Assembly (NCBI GenBank): GCA_017522745.1
Contig: JAFWYI010000068.1
Coordinates: forward strand, 1 to 5,208
Reading direction: 5' to 3'
Length of the DNA stretch: 5,208 nucleotides
Source: Mailhella sp.
GTDB taxonomy: Bacteria; Desulfobacterota; Desulfovibrionia; Desulfovibrionales; Desulfovibrionaceae
In this document: one piece after another, positions 1 to 5,208 of the stretch
How the letters are laid out: the number at the start of each line of letters is the position of its first letter
Position numbering within the stretch: position 1 is the first letter of the stretch
The notes under the pieces: generated by a model
Database searches by the model: none
The model's input: the letters and a program-made list of their open reading frames with translations, nothing else
Told to the model about the DNA's origin: nothing
Translations under genes and position numbers: made by a program

Positions 1-560
1 TCCAGCGCCGTGGTGGGCTCATCCATGATGATGAGTTCCGGGTGGCTGAGAAGCGCCTGGGCGATGGTGATGCGCTGTTTCTGACCGCCGCTGAGCTGAT
101 GCGGGTAGCGGGTCATGATCTGCCGGGGATCCGGGATGTTGATCGCGCTCAGCATATCCAGCGCGCGTTCCTCGGCTTCCCTGCGGCTGATCTTCTCGTG
201 GTAGATCATGCCTTCCACGAGTTGTTCGCCGATGGTGTAGCAGGGGTTGGCTGCGGTGTGCGGGTTCTGGAATACCATGCCCATGTGCGTGCCGCGCAGC
301 CTAGCGAGCTGTTCATGATCGTAGCGGGTGACGTCTTCACCGTTGAACAGGATGCGCCCTGTGTCGATACTGCCGTTGGCGGCAAGATAGCCGAGGGCGG
401 CAAAGGCCAGCGTGCTTTTGCCCGAGCCGGATTCTCCGATGAGCGCATAGCATTCGCCGCGCTTCACCTCAAGGGAGACGTTGCGTACCGCGTGGACACG
501 CCCGTGAAGAGTCTTGAACGATATGGATACGTTATCTATGGCAAGCAGAGTTTCGGACAT
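1..560 (-). CDS. Dpp/Opp-type ABC transporter ATP-binding protein (DppD/OppD-like), 3'-truncated by window edge
   Basis: This is the nucleotide-binding subunit that hydrolyses ATP on the cytoplasmic face to drive import through the two adjacent permeases. The ATG lies at 558-560 and 186 complete codons are present before the window ends. Visible motifs are Walker A GESGSGKST at residues 42-50, the Q-loop in VFQNP (Q98), the ABC signature LSGGQ at 156-160 followed by KQR, and Walker B LIIMDEP ending near residue 182 with D180 and E181. All are intact, so the enzyme looks functional. The missing part should carry the H-loop and, in this family, a C-terminal oligopeptide-transporter extension. 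The start overlaps the permease C stop as TGATG, and a GGAGGG ribosome site (565-570) sits 4 bases upstream inside that gene, so translation is probably coupled. A second, DppF-like ATPase would be expected next but is out of view. The family call is firm; the substrate is unknown. Confidence 0.95.
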   Translation of the reverse strand, partial: MSETLLAIDNVSISFKTLHGRVHAVRNVSLEVKRGECYALIGESGSGKSTLAFAALGYLAANGSIDTGRILFNGEDVTRYDHEQLARLRGTHMGMVFQNPHTAANPCYTIGEQLVEGMIYHEKISRREAEERALDMLSAINIPDPRQIMTRYPHQLSGGQKQRITIAQALLSHPELIIMDEPTTAL

Positions 561-1405
561 CACACCCTCCCGAGTTCCTTGGGGTCGAGGATGTCACGCA
601 GGCCGTCACCGAGCAGATTGAAGGATATGGTGGTGAAGGCGATGGCGAGGATGGGCCAGACGATGAGCATGGGCGCTTCGAAGATATATTCGCGGGCGTC
701 GCCTACGATGAGGCCCCAGTCCGGCGTGGGCGGCTGTATGCCGAGGCCGAGGAAGCTGAGGGAGGACGCGGTGAGGATGACGAAGCCTACCTTGATGCTG
801 GCTTCCACGATGATGGGCTGCACGGCGTTGGGGAGTATCTCCATCAGAAGGATATACCATGTCTTCTCGCCGCGGGCACGGGCGGCTTCTATGAACTCTT
901 CACTGCGTATATTGAGGCAGGCACTTCGCGCCACACGTGCCGTTTTCGGGATGCCTGTGACGCTGATGGCCAGGATGACGTTCAGTATGCTCGACCCCAG
1001 CATGGATAGGATGAGCAAGGCGAATAGTATGCCTGGAAACGCCATGAGCACGTCCATGATACGCATGATGAGCTCGTCGGCACGACCGCCGAAATAACCG
1101 CTGCTGAGGCCGATGAGGCCGCCCACCACGGCGCAGATGACCGTGATGCTGAGGCCTACGCCGAGCGAGGTCTGCGTGCCCATGATGATGCGGCTGAACA
1201 CGTCGCGGCCGTATTCATCGGTGCCCATCACATGTTCGATGCTGGGGGGCGCGAAGCGTTCGCGGGGGTTGAGCTTCAGGGGGTCATGGGGCGCGAGCAC
1301 GGGAGCGAGCAGGGCGACTATCAGCAGACAGGAAACGAGGATGCTGCCCACGAAGGCGGAAGGATAACGGCGCAGCGTGGAGAAAATGCTGAACAGACGG
1401 GACAC
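560..1405 (-). CDS. Dpp/Opp-type ABC transporter permease, DppC/OppC family
   Basis: This is an inner-membrane subunit of the importer, 281 residues, close to the usual 280-300 for the family. A short cytoplasmic N-terminus precedes TM1 (about 17-38), then the extracytoplasmic stretch with the family signature GTDEYGRDVFSR (61-72). Further hydrophobic segments lie near 82-104, 117-137, 138-152, 197-222 and 245-266. The EAA loop that docks on the ATPase starts at E173 (EAARARGE) and runs to LPN at 191-193. SLSFLGLGIQPP (215-226) followed by TPDWG is another DppC hallmark, and FNLLGDGLRD (262-271) is the typical C-terminus. The start is GTG, chosen because AAGGAG (1412-1417) lies 6 bases upstream and the next in-frame methionine is residue 60, past TM1. 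The gene follows permease B by 10 bases, with the ribosome site overlapping that gene's TAA, and overlaps the ATPase start by one base. Confidence 0.95.
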   Translation of the reverse strand: MSRLFSIFSTLRRYPSAFVGSILVSCLLIVALLAPVLAPHDPLKLNPRERFAPPSIEHVMGTDEYGRDVFSRIIMGTQTSLGVGLSITVICAVVGGLIGLSSGYFGGRADELIMRIMDVLMAFPGILFALLILSMLGSSILNVILAISVTGIPKTARVARSACLNIRSEEFIEAARARGEKTWYILLMEILPNAVQPIIVEASIKVGFVILTASSLSFLGLGIQPPTPDWGLIVGDAREYIFEAPMLIVWPILAIAFTTISFNLLGDGLRDILDPKELGRV

Positions 1406-1411
1406 GGCTTA

Positions 1412-1417
1412 CTCCTT
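1412..1417 (-). promoter_or_regulatory. Ribosome binding site deciding the GTG start of permease C
   Basis: The transcribed strand reads AAGGAG, 6 bases before the GTG at 1403-1405. Its first two bases belong to the TAA stop of permease B (1416-1418), so termination on one gene places ribosomes on the start site of the next. This supports the GTG over any internal ATG. Confidence 0.8.
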
Positions 1418-2366
1418 ACTTATAGCGGATGCGGGGATTGACCCAGCCATAGGCGAGGTCGGCAAGGAAGTTGACAAGGCAGTACACGCAGGCCACCGTG
1501 AGTACGGTGGCCTGAAGCAGGGGCACGTCTCGGCTGGTGACCGCATAGACGAGAAGGCGGCCGATGCCGGGATAGGCGAAGACTTCTTCGATGACCACGA
1601 CGCTGCCGATGAGGTAGCCCACGTCCAGGGCCAGTACCGTGATGGTAGGCATGAGGGCGTTGCGGAGAGCGTGCTTATAGACCACCATGTGATAGCTGAG
1701 CCCGCGTAGGCGGGCACTGCGGATATAGTCGGACTGCATGACCTGTATCATTTCGGAACGGGTCTGCCGCATGATGTGCGCGATGAGGACGATGACCAGA
1801 GTCATCACAGGGAGGACGATGTGCATGAGGGCCCGGAGCGGGTCGTCGAAAATGGAGACGTAGCCCGTGGAGGGGAAGATATTGAAAACAGGCCCGGCGA
1901 AGAAGATGATGAGAAGCGAGGCGGTGGCGAATTCCGGAACGGAAATGCCGATGTAGGAGCCTACCTGAATGGCCCTGTCGCTGAATTTATTGCGATGCAG
2001 AGCAGCGTAGACACCAAGCGGAATGGCGATGAAGGTGACGATGATGATGCTGAAGAACGCCAGCACAGCGGAATTTTTCAAGCGGAAAAGAAGCAGGGGA
2101 ACGATGGGCTGGTCCATGGAGAGGGCCTTGCCGAAATCGCCGTGCAGGACCCCCCAGATCCAGCGGCCGTACTGTTCGTAGAAGGGGAGGTTCAGGCCGA
2201 GCTGCTCCTCAAGGGCATGCAGGGCATCGTCGGTGGCGAATTCGCCAAGGATGACCTGCGCCACGTTGCCCGGCAGAATCATGGTGACAAAGAAAATAAT
2301 GATGGAGATACAGAAAAGCGTCATCAGCATGAAGCAGAAACGCTTGAGGATATACACTGGGCTCAT
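1416..2366 (-). CDS. Dpp/Opp-type ABC transporter permease, DppB/OppB family
   Basis: This inner-membrane subunit pairs with permease C to form the translocation path. From the ATG at 2364-2366 it has 316 residues and begins MSPVYILKRF, matching the family pattern of a short N-terminus before YILRR-like residues and TM1 (about 6-31). LPGNVAQVILG (31-41) and EEQLGLNLPFYEQYGRW (53-69) followed by the HGDFG segment (76-80) are typical of the large loop after TM1. Further hydrophobic segments lie near 99-123, 135-163, 179-200, 239-262 and 283-306. The EAA loop is SARLRGLS (217-224) through ALMP (237-240). EEVFAYPGIGRLL (260-272) and the C-terminal YGWVNPRIRY (306-315) complete the signature. Alternative starts in frame are ATG at 2375 (319 residues) and TTG at 2402 (328 residues). 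The TTG lies in the terminator T-tract and is unlikely. None of the three has a clear Shine-Dalgarno sequence. Confidence 0.93.
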   Translation of the reverse strand: MSPVYILKRFCFMLMTLFCISIIIFFVTMILPGNVAQVILGEFATDDALHALEEQLGLNLPFYEQYGRWIWGVLHGDFGKALSMDQPIVPLLLFRLKNSAVLAFFSIIIVTFIAIPLGVYAALHRNKFSDRAIQVGSYIGISVPEFATASLLIIFFAGPVFNIFPSTGYVSIFDDPLRALMHIVLPVMTLVIVLIAHIMRQTRSEMIQVMQSDYIRSARLRGLSYHMVVYKHALRNALMPTITVLALDVGYLIGSVVVIEEVFAYPGIGRLLVYAVTSRDVPLLQATVLTVACVYCLVNFLADLAYGWVNPRIRYK

Positions 2367-2400
2367 CACGGTCATCGCGGAGTACTGCGGCGAAGGCGGC

Positions 2401-2443
2401 AAGAAAAAAAAGAAGGGGATCCCCGGACTTGCCAGAGATCCCC
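2401..2443 (-). terminator. Intrinsic terminator-like hairpin with T8 tract between binding protein and permease genes
   Basis: On the transcribed strand, GGGGATC (2443-2437) pairs perfectly with GATCCCC (2421-2415). A further short stem, TGG with CCG, can form inside the loop around CAAGT. The 3' arm is followed at once by TTC and then eight T residues (2411-2404). This is the layout of a rho-independent terminator. It begins 9 bases after the TAA of the binding-protein gene (2453-2455). Since the permease genes lie downstream with no visible promoter, I read it as a partial terminator or mRNA-end stabiliser that makes binding protein more abundant than permeases, a common arrangement in ABC importer operons. 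Confidence 0.8.
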
Positions 2444-2452
2444 GGGAGCGTA

Positions 2453-4009
2453 TTAGTTCATCCAGATGTTTTCGATGGTGAAGAAGGTGTTGCGGGGGTT
2501 ACGCACCACGCCGTTGACGTTGCTGCGGTAGGCGGTCACGAAGTCGTTGTAGAACGGGATGATGTTCGGCACTTCGTCGTGGATCATCTGCTGGCAGGCG
2601 GCGAATTCTGCGCGCTGCTTGACGGGATCCAGCTCCTGGCGGGCGGCCAGAACGTGGGCGTCGAAGGTCTTGTTGTTCCAGCGCATTTCGTTCCACGAAG
2701 CGTCGGAGGTGTAGAGCAGGTGGAACATGGCGTCTTCGCAGCTCTGCATGTTGTACCAGCCAACGTAGAAGTTGGCCTTCTTCCAGATCTGGTCGAGGAA
2801 GGTGCTGTAGTCCACATGCTGCAGCTTGATGTTCACGCCCACCTGAGCCGCGCACTGCTGCATCACAACGCCCAGCTTGCCGCGAACGGCAGGCGTGGCC
2901 GCAATGTACAGGGGCAGGGTGGTACCCTTCTTGATGCCGGCTTCCTTGAGCAGGCGGGCAGCCGTTTCGAGGTCCTGCTTGCGCTGCGGAATGGCATGAT
3001 AGAACTGGTATTCGGGAGAGATGGGGTTGTCGTTGGCGATGCGGCCGTAGCCTTCGAGGCACATGTCCAGAGCCATCTGACGGTCGAGGCAGAGAGAAAG
3101 GGCCTTACGCACGCGCACGTCGTCGAACGGGCGGGAATCGCAACCGAAGTTGATGGTGGGGAACTGTCCGGTGCCGATGCGGTCGAGCTTGATGTTGGCG
3201 TCTTTCTGCAGGCGGGAGAGCTGATTGACGTTGGCTTCCACCACCCAGTCGATCTGACCGGTGAGCAGGGCGTTGGTTTCCGCCACGGAGTCGGGCAGGA
3301 TGAGCATCTGCACTTCGTTGAGGTAGGGCTTGTCGCCGTCGAAGTAGTCAGGGTTGCGTTCGAGGATGACATGGGTTCCAGGCACGTATTCGCGCAGCTT
3401 GAAGGGACCGCTGCCGTAGCCCTTGGTGGCCAGCGTATCGTAGGAGCCGGCAAGGACATCAGCGGGGATGATCTTCATGCAGGGGTATGCCAGAGACTGA
3501 GGCAGGAAGGAGAAGGGATACTGCGTGATGATCTTGACGATATACTTGCCTTCGGCCTTCACTTCCTTGATGGGGCCGATGTTCTTACGGCCGGGAGAGG
3601 CGGTGGCGGGGTCGAGTATCTTCGTGATGGTAGCCACCACGTCGTCGGCGGTGAGTTCTTTTCCGTTCTGGAAACGTACGCCCTTGCGAAGTTCGAAGGT
3701 CCAGTTCACGGCGTCAGGGCTGCCCCACTTGACGGCGACATCGGGTACGGGCTGGAGATCCTTGGAGAGCTTCACGAGGCCGCTGTACATGAGTTCGCCC
3801 TGCATGTATTCCGAAAGGTTCACATGGCGGAGGGGGTTCAGCGTCTTGAGTTCGCGGCTCACGCTGACGCGAAGGGTGCCGCCGCGTTTGGGCTGTCCGG
3901 CATAAAGCAGGCTGGGGGCACCATTGATGGCCAGAATGGCAGAGCTGGCCGCCATACCTTTAAGGAAATTTCTACGGGTGAAGAACGCTTCAGGGAAATT
4001 CCGGTACAT
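2453..4009 (-). CDS. Tat-exported ABC transporter substrate-binding protein, SBP family 5 (peptide/nickel/opine type)
   Basis: This periplasmic receptor captures the transported solute and delivers it to the permeases. At 518 residues it is the usual size for this large cluster-C class. The N-terminus carries a textbook twin-arginine signal, TRRNFLK (11-17), then a hydrophobic stretch (about 18-36), with likely cleavage after A37 (LLYA-GQ). There is no lipobox cysteine, so it should be soluble in the periplasm rather than a lipoprotein. Mature-protein hallmarks include KRGGTLRV (41-48), WTFELRKGVRFQNGKELTADDV (103-124, interrupted only by normal family variation), GSGPFKLREYVPGTHVILER (199-218) with NPDYFDG (219-225), and FDDVRVRKALSLCLDR (295-310). 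The ATG has GGAGGT (4013-4018) 3 bases upstream. The gene lies 101 bases after the hydrolase-family gene and ends just before a terminator-like hairpin. The solute cannot be predicted; family members bind peptides, opines, nickel chelates, glutathione or sugars. Confidence 0.95.
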   Translation of the reverse strand: MYRNFPEAFFTRRNFLKGMAASSAILAINGAPSLLYAGQPKRGGTLRVSVSRELKTLNPLRHVNLSEYMQGELMYSGLVKLSKDLQPVPDVAVKWGSPDAVNWTFELRKGVRFQNGKELTADDVVATITKILDPATASPGRKNIGPIKEVKAEGKYIVKIITQYPFSFLPQSLAYPCMKIIPADVLAGSYDTLATKGYGSGPFKLREYVPGTHVILERNPDYFDGDKPYLNEVQMLILPDSVAETNALLTGQIDWVVEANVNQLSRLQKDANIKLDRIGTGQFPTINFGCDSRPFDDVRVRKALSLCLDRQMALDMCLEGYGRIANDNPISPEYQFYHAIPQRKQDLETAARLLKEAGIKKGTTLPLYIAATPAVRGKLGVVMQQCAAQVGVNIKLQHVDYSTFLDQIWKKANFYVGWYNMQSCEDAMFHLLYTSDASWNEMRWNNKTFDAHVLAARQELDPVKQRAEFAACQQMIHDEVPNIIPFYNDFVTAYRSNVNGVVRNPRNTFFTIENIWMN

Positions 4010-4012
4010 AAG

Positions 4013-4018
4013 ACCTCC
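4013..4018 (-). promoter_or_regulatory. Ribosome binding site of the binding-protein gene
   Basis: The transcribed strand reads GGAGGT 3 bases before the ATG (4007-4009). The match is strong but the spacing is short. It fixes the start immediately ahead of the Tat signal. Confidence 0.75.
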
Positions 4019-4030
4019 AGAAAAGATACT

Positions 4031-4044
4031 CGCACACCAGTGCG
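4031..4044 (-). other. Small RNA hairpin upstream of the binding-protein gene
   Basis: CGCAC and GTGCG form a perfect 5-bp stem around a TGGT loop on the transcribed strand, 22 bases before the start codon. No T-tract follows, so it is not a terminator. It could affect mRNA stability or leave the ribosome site exposed; a chance origin is possible given its short stem. Confidence 0.4.
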
Positions 4045-4061
4045 GGAAGGGGGGGGACAGC

Positions 4062-4083
4062 GCCGGAGATTTTCGGCTCCGGC
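4062..4083 (-). other. GC-rich intercistronic hairpin after the ATC hydrolase-family gene
   Basis: GCCGGAG (4083-4077) and CTCCGGC (4068-4062) form a perfect 7-bp stem around the 8-base loop CCGAAAAT on the transcribed strand. It lies 27 bases after the TGA of the upstream gene. A C-rich run including eight consecutive C follows instead of a T-tract, so classic intrinsic termination is unlikely. RNA processing, 3'-end protection or a rho-linked function are possible roles. No promoter for the binding-protein gene is evident in the 101-base spacer, which suggests that both genes share a transcript. Confidence 0.55.
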
Positions 4084-4110
4084 CTACCGTAACAATCAGT
4101 GTTTCAGTGG

Positions 4111-5004
4111 TCAGTTCTGAAACGGGATACCAAAAGCCTGATAGAACTCTTCTTCAAAGAGCTTCCTCGGGCGGATATCTTCATAAAGCTCCCAGATGGC
4201 ATTGCCGGGACCGTCGGGGGCGAAATCCAGCGGAACATTGGACGAGACGAAGTCCAGATCGAAGGGGCGGTTCAGGCTTGCGGCGCGGGCAGCGATCATT
4301 TCCGCAAGGTCGGCGGCGAAGGCACGGAGGGCACCGCGGATGCAGGCTTCGCCGGCTTCACCGAAACGCTCCAGCGTGAAGTGGGCAATGTTCTGGATGA
4401 TGCGCACGCAGAGCATGGTGAAGCCTTGCTGTGCAGAAACGGGGGGCAGTTCCTTCACCTTGGCGGGATCGAATTCAGGATCGTATTCCTCGAAGGCTTC
4501 GCGGCGCTCTTCGGCATCCATATTGCCGGGGCGCAGATAGACAGAGAAGCGGCAGAACTGGTCGCCTTCCTGAGTGAGGGTCTGGCTCAGGTTGGTCTGC
4601 GATTTGGGAGCGTAGGCGCTGAACTTGGCGTGATGGAATTCCTCGCAGTACAGGCGCCCCAGACGCATGCCGTCCATGTCGCGCCACATGGACGCGATAG
4701 GGCATACCAGCGTTTCGGAAAAGCGTTCCTGCGGGTTCAGCTTGATCTTGTTGCGGCGGAAGCGGGGGTCTCCGGGCAGGTCGCCTTTGCCGAAAAGGTT
4801 CGTCATGTTGGGTTTGAGGCCGGCTTTGAGGTGCTGTTCGCGCTGGGCCAGACCGCGGTCGATGCCGAATTGGCGTACAGCTCGGCGCAGTTCCCATTCA
4901 CCCTCGATGCCGAAATCCCGATCGACCGCCTTGGCAAGGTGGAGATACAGTTTTGCCCATGTATCCTGATAATTGGCGATCTCAAGTTCTTTTTCACGCT
5001 GCAT
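4111..5004 (-). CDS. ATC hydrolase-family protein (L-2-amino-thiazoline-4-carboxylic acid hydrolase-like)
   Basis: This is a 297-residue protein without signal peptide or membrane segment, so probably cytoplasmic. Recognition rests on the pattern of the ATC hydrolase family: FGIDRG (46-51), HLKAG (58-62), GDLPGDPRF (74-82), a CP motif at C101-P102, W107, GRLYCEEFHH (116-125), YAPK (131-134), then NLSQTLTQEGDQFCRF (138-153). C101, C120 and C151, the YCE triad and the GD..C element are the likely functional positions, although catalytic residues are not proven here. The characterised Pseudomonas enzyme AtcB opens 2-amino-thiazoline-4-carboxylate to N-carbamoyl-L-cysteine. This protein is long for the family and its C-terminal half echoes the N-terminal half (residues 31-46 against 214-229). 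The ATG at 5002-5004 has GAGGG (5011-5015) 6 bases upstream; an open frame reaching 5160 lacks such support. Placement ahead of the importer suggests that it acts on the imported solute. Family call fairly firm, substrate unknown. Confidence 0.8.
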   Translation of the reverse strand: MQREKELEIANYQDTWAKLYLHLAKAVDRDFGIEGEWELRRAVRQFGIDRGLAQREQHLKAGLKPNMTNLFGKGDLPGDPRFRRNKIKLNPQERFSETLVCPIASMWRDMDGMRLGRLYCEEFHHAKFSAYAPKSQTNLSQTLTQEGDQFCRFSVYLRPGNMDAEERREAFEEYDPEFDPAKVKELPPVSAQQGFTMLCVRIIQNIAHFTLERFGEAGEACIRGALRAFAADLAEMIAARAASLNRPFDLDFVSSNVPLDFAPDGPGNAIWELYEDIRPRKLFEEEFYQAFGIPFQN

Positions 5005-5010
5005 AATATT

Positions 5011-5015
5011 CCCTC
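5011..5015 (-). promoter_or_regulatory. Ribosome binding site of the ATC hydrolase-family gene
   Basis: The transcribed strand reads GAGGG with 6 bases before the ATG at 5002-5004. This selects that start over in-frame upstream methionines, which would extend the protein by up to 52 residues unlike the family. Confidence 0.7.
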
Positions 5016-5070
5016 GTATTATAGAATCAACGCCCGGTACAAAGGCTGTTGAAGCTAAACTTGAACGAAT

Positions 5071-5107
5071 GATACAGAGATGTTCTTGAAAAATGCACCG
5101 CTGTATC
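5071..5107. repeat. Spaced inverted repeat upstream of the operon, possible operator
   Basis: GATACAG (5071-5077) and its exact complement CTGTATC (5101-5107) are separated by 23 bases, so the half-sites are 30 bases apart centre to centre, about three helical turns. They lie 67-103 bases upstream of the first gene's start codon, where a regulator could bind. A long-loop RNA hairpin is an alternative. A 7-base match at this spacing can arise by chance. Confidence 0.35.
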
Positions 5108-5128
5108 TGGCAAATGCCGTAACTCTGC

Positions 5129-5153
5129 AAAAGGAAGAGCCTGTAAGGCTCTT
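5129..5153 (-). terminator. Probable intrinsic terminator of an upstream minus-strand gene
   Basis: On the transcribed strand AAGAGCC (5153-5147) and GGCTCTT (5141-5135) form a perfect 7-bp stem with the 5-base loop TTACA. CCTTTT follows (5134-5129), a modest T-rich tail. It most likely ends a gene beyond the right edge and separates it from this cluster. The plus strand has no T-tract after the hairpin, so the minus orientation is favoured. Confidence 0.6.
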
Positions 5154-5208
5154 GCATCACGTAGAAGCGTTTACTTTTTTGTAAGAACTGTGTTTAGGTT
5201 CGCATAAA

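Noticed and set aside
42..1097. Plus-strand open frame of 351 codons
   Set aside because: It runs across the ATPase/permease C junction on the other strand, and both of those have intact family motifs. The translation looks like an antisense shadow.
2400..2402. TTG as the start of permease B
   Set aside because: It lies at the end of the terminator T-tract with no ribosome site. The added residues (PPSPQYSA) are not typical of the family, and two ATG codons follow closely.
4089..4113. Three ACTGA units in tandem on the minus strand around the stop of the ATC hydrolase-family gene
   Set aside because: Units are only 5 bases, spacing is uneven (7 and 8 bases), and one overlaps coding sequence; chance is sufficient.
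2429..4120. Plus-strand open frame of 563 codons opposite the binding-protein gene
   Set aside because: It mirrors the binding-protein frame in GC-rich DNA, resembles no family I recognise, and the opposite strand encodes an unmistakable SBP with signal peptide and ribosome site.
5018..5023. Perfect TATAAT on the minus strand as the operon promoter
   Set aside because: Transcription from it would begin about 5009-5012, inside or after the ribosome site, and no good -35 hexamer lies 16-18 bases upstream. It is probably chance in AT-rich DNA.
4099..5052. Plus-strand open frame of 317 codons opposite the ATC hydrolase-family gene
   Set aside because: The minus-strand product has recognisable family motifs and a ribosome site; the plus-strand product shows none.
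5005..5160. N-terminal extension of the ATC hydrolase-family gene to an ATG at 5160
   Set aside because: The extra 52 residues run through the terminator tail and the inverted repeat, have no family likeness, and the ATG at 5004 has a well-placed GAGGG.
5157..5208. Possible 3' end of an upstream minus-strand gene, with a TGA at 5157-5159 just before the terminator
   Set aside because: Only about 16 codons are visible and another frame also stops nearby (TAA), so neither frame nor identity can be supported.

Overview
The window holds one minus-strand gene cluster that reads from right to left and runs off the left edge. In transcription order it encodes a cytoplasmic protein of the ATC hydrolase (L-2-amino-thiazoline-4-carboxylic acid hydrolase) family, a Tat-exported periplasmic binding protein of SBP family 5, two membrane permeases of the DppB/OppB and DppC/OppC types, and the first 186 codons of a DppD/OppD-type ATPase. 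It is a peptide/opine/nickel-type (Dpp/Opp) ABC importer led by a putative hydrolase.

The organism is probably a Gram-negative bacterium. Coding DNA is GC-rich, the binding protein has a twin-arginine signal and no lipobox, and most starts have Shine-Dalgarno sequences. The style resembles Desulfovibrionaceae or another host-associated Pseudomonadota/Desulfobacterota lineage, but that is an impression and not a determination.

Layout from right to left. 5208-5005: non-coding upstream DNA with a probable terminator of an unseen upstream gene (5129-5153) and a spaced inverted repeat (5071-5107). 5004-4111: ATC hydrolase-family gene, whose protein shows an internal N-/C-terminal repeat. 4110-4010: 101-base spacer with two hairpins and an eight-C tract on the transcribed strand. 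4009-2453: binding protein. 2452-2367: spacer with a strong intrinsic-terminator-like hairpin and T8 tract, which probably reduces transcription into the permease genes. 2366-1416: permease B. 1405-560: permease C, GTG start, ribosome site overlapping the previous stop. 560-1: ATPase, start overlapping the permease C stop (TGATG).

Inferred model: the binding protein captures a small solute, possibly peptide-like or a cyclic thiazoline/amide. The permease pair and ATPases import it, and the hydrolase-family protein acts on it in the cytoplasm. The best-known member of that family opens the ATC ring to N-carbamoyl-L-cysteine on the way to cysteine. The actual substrate cannot be read from the sequence. 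Almost all the DNA is explained by these five genes; the plus-strand open frames are GC-rich shadows.
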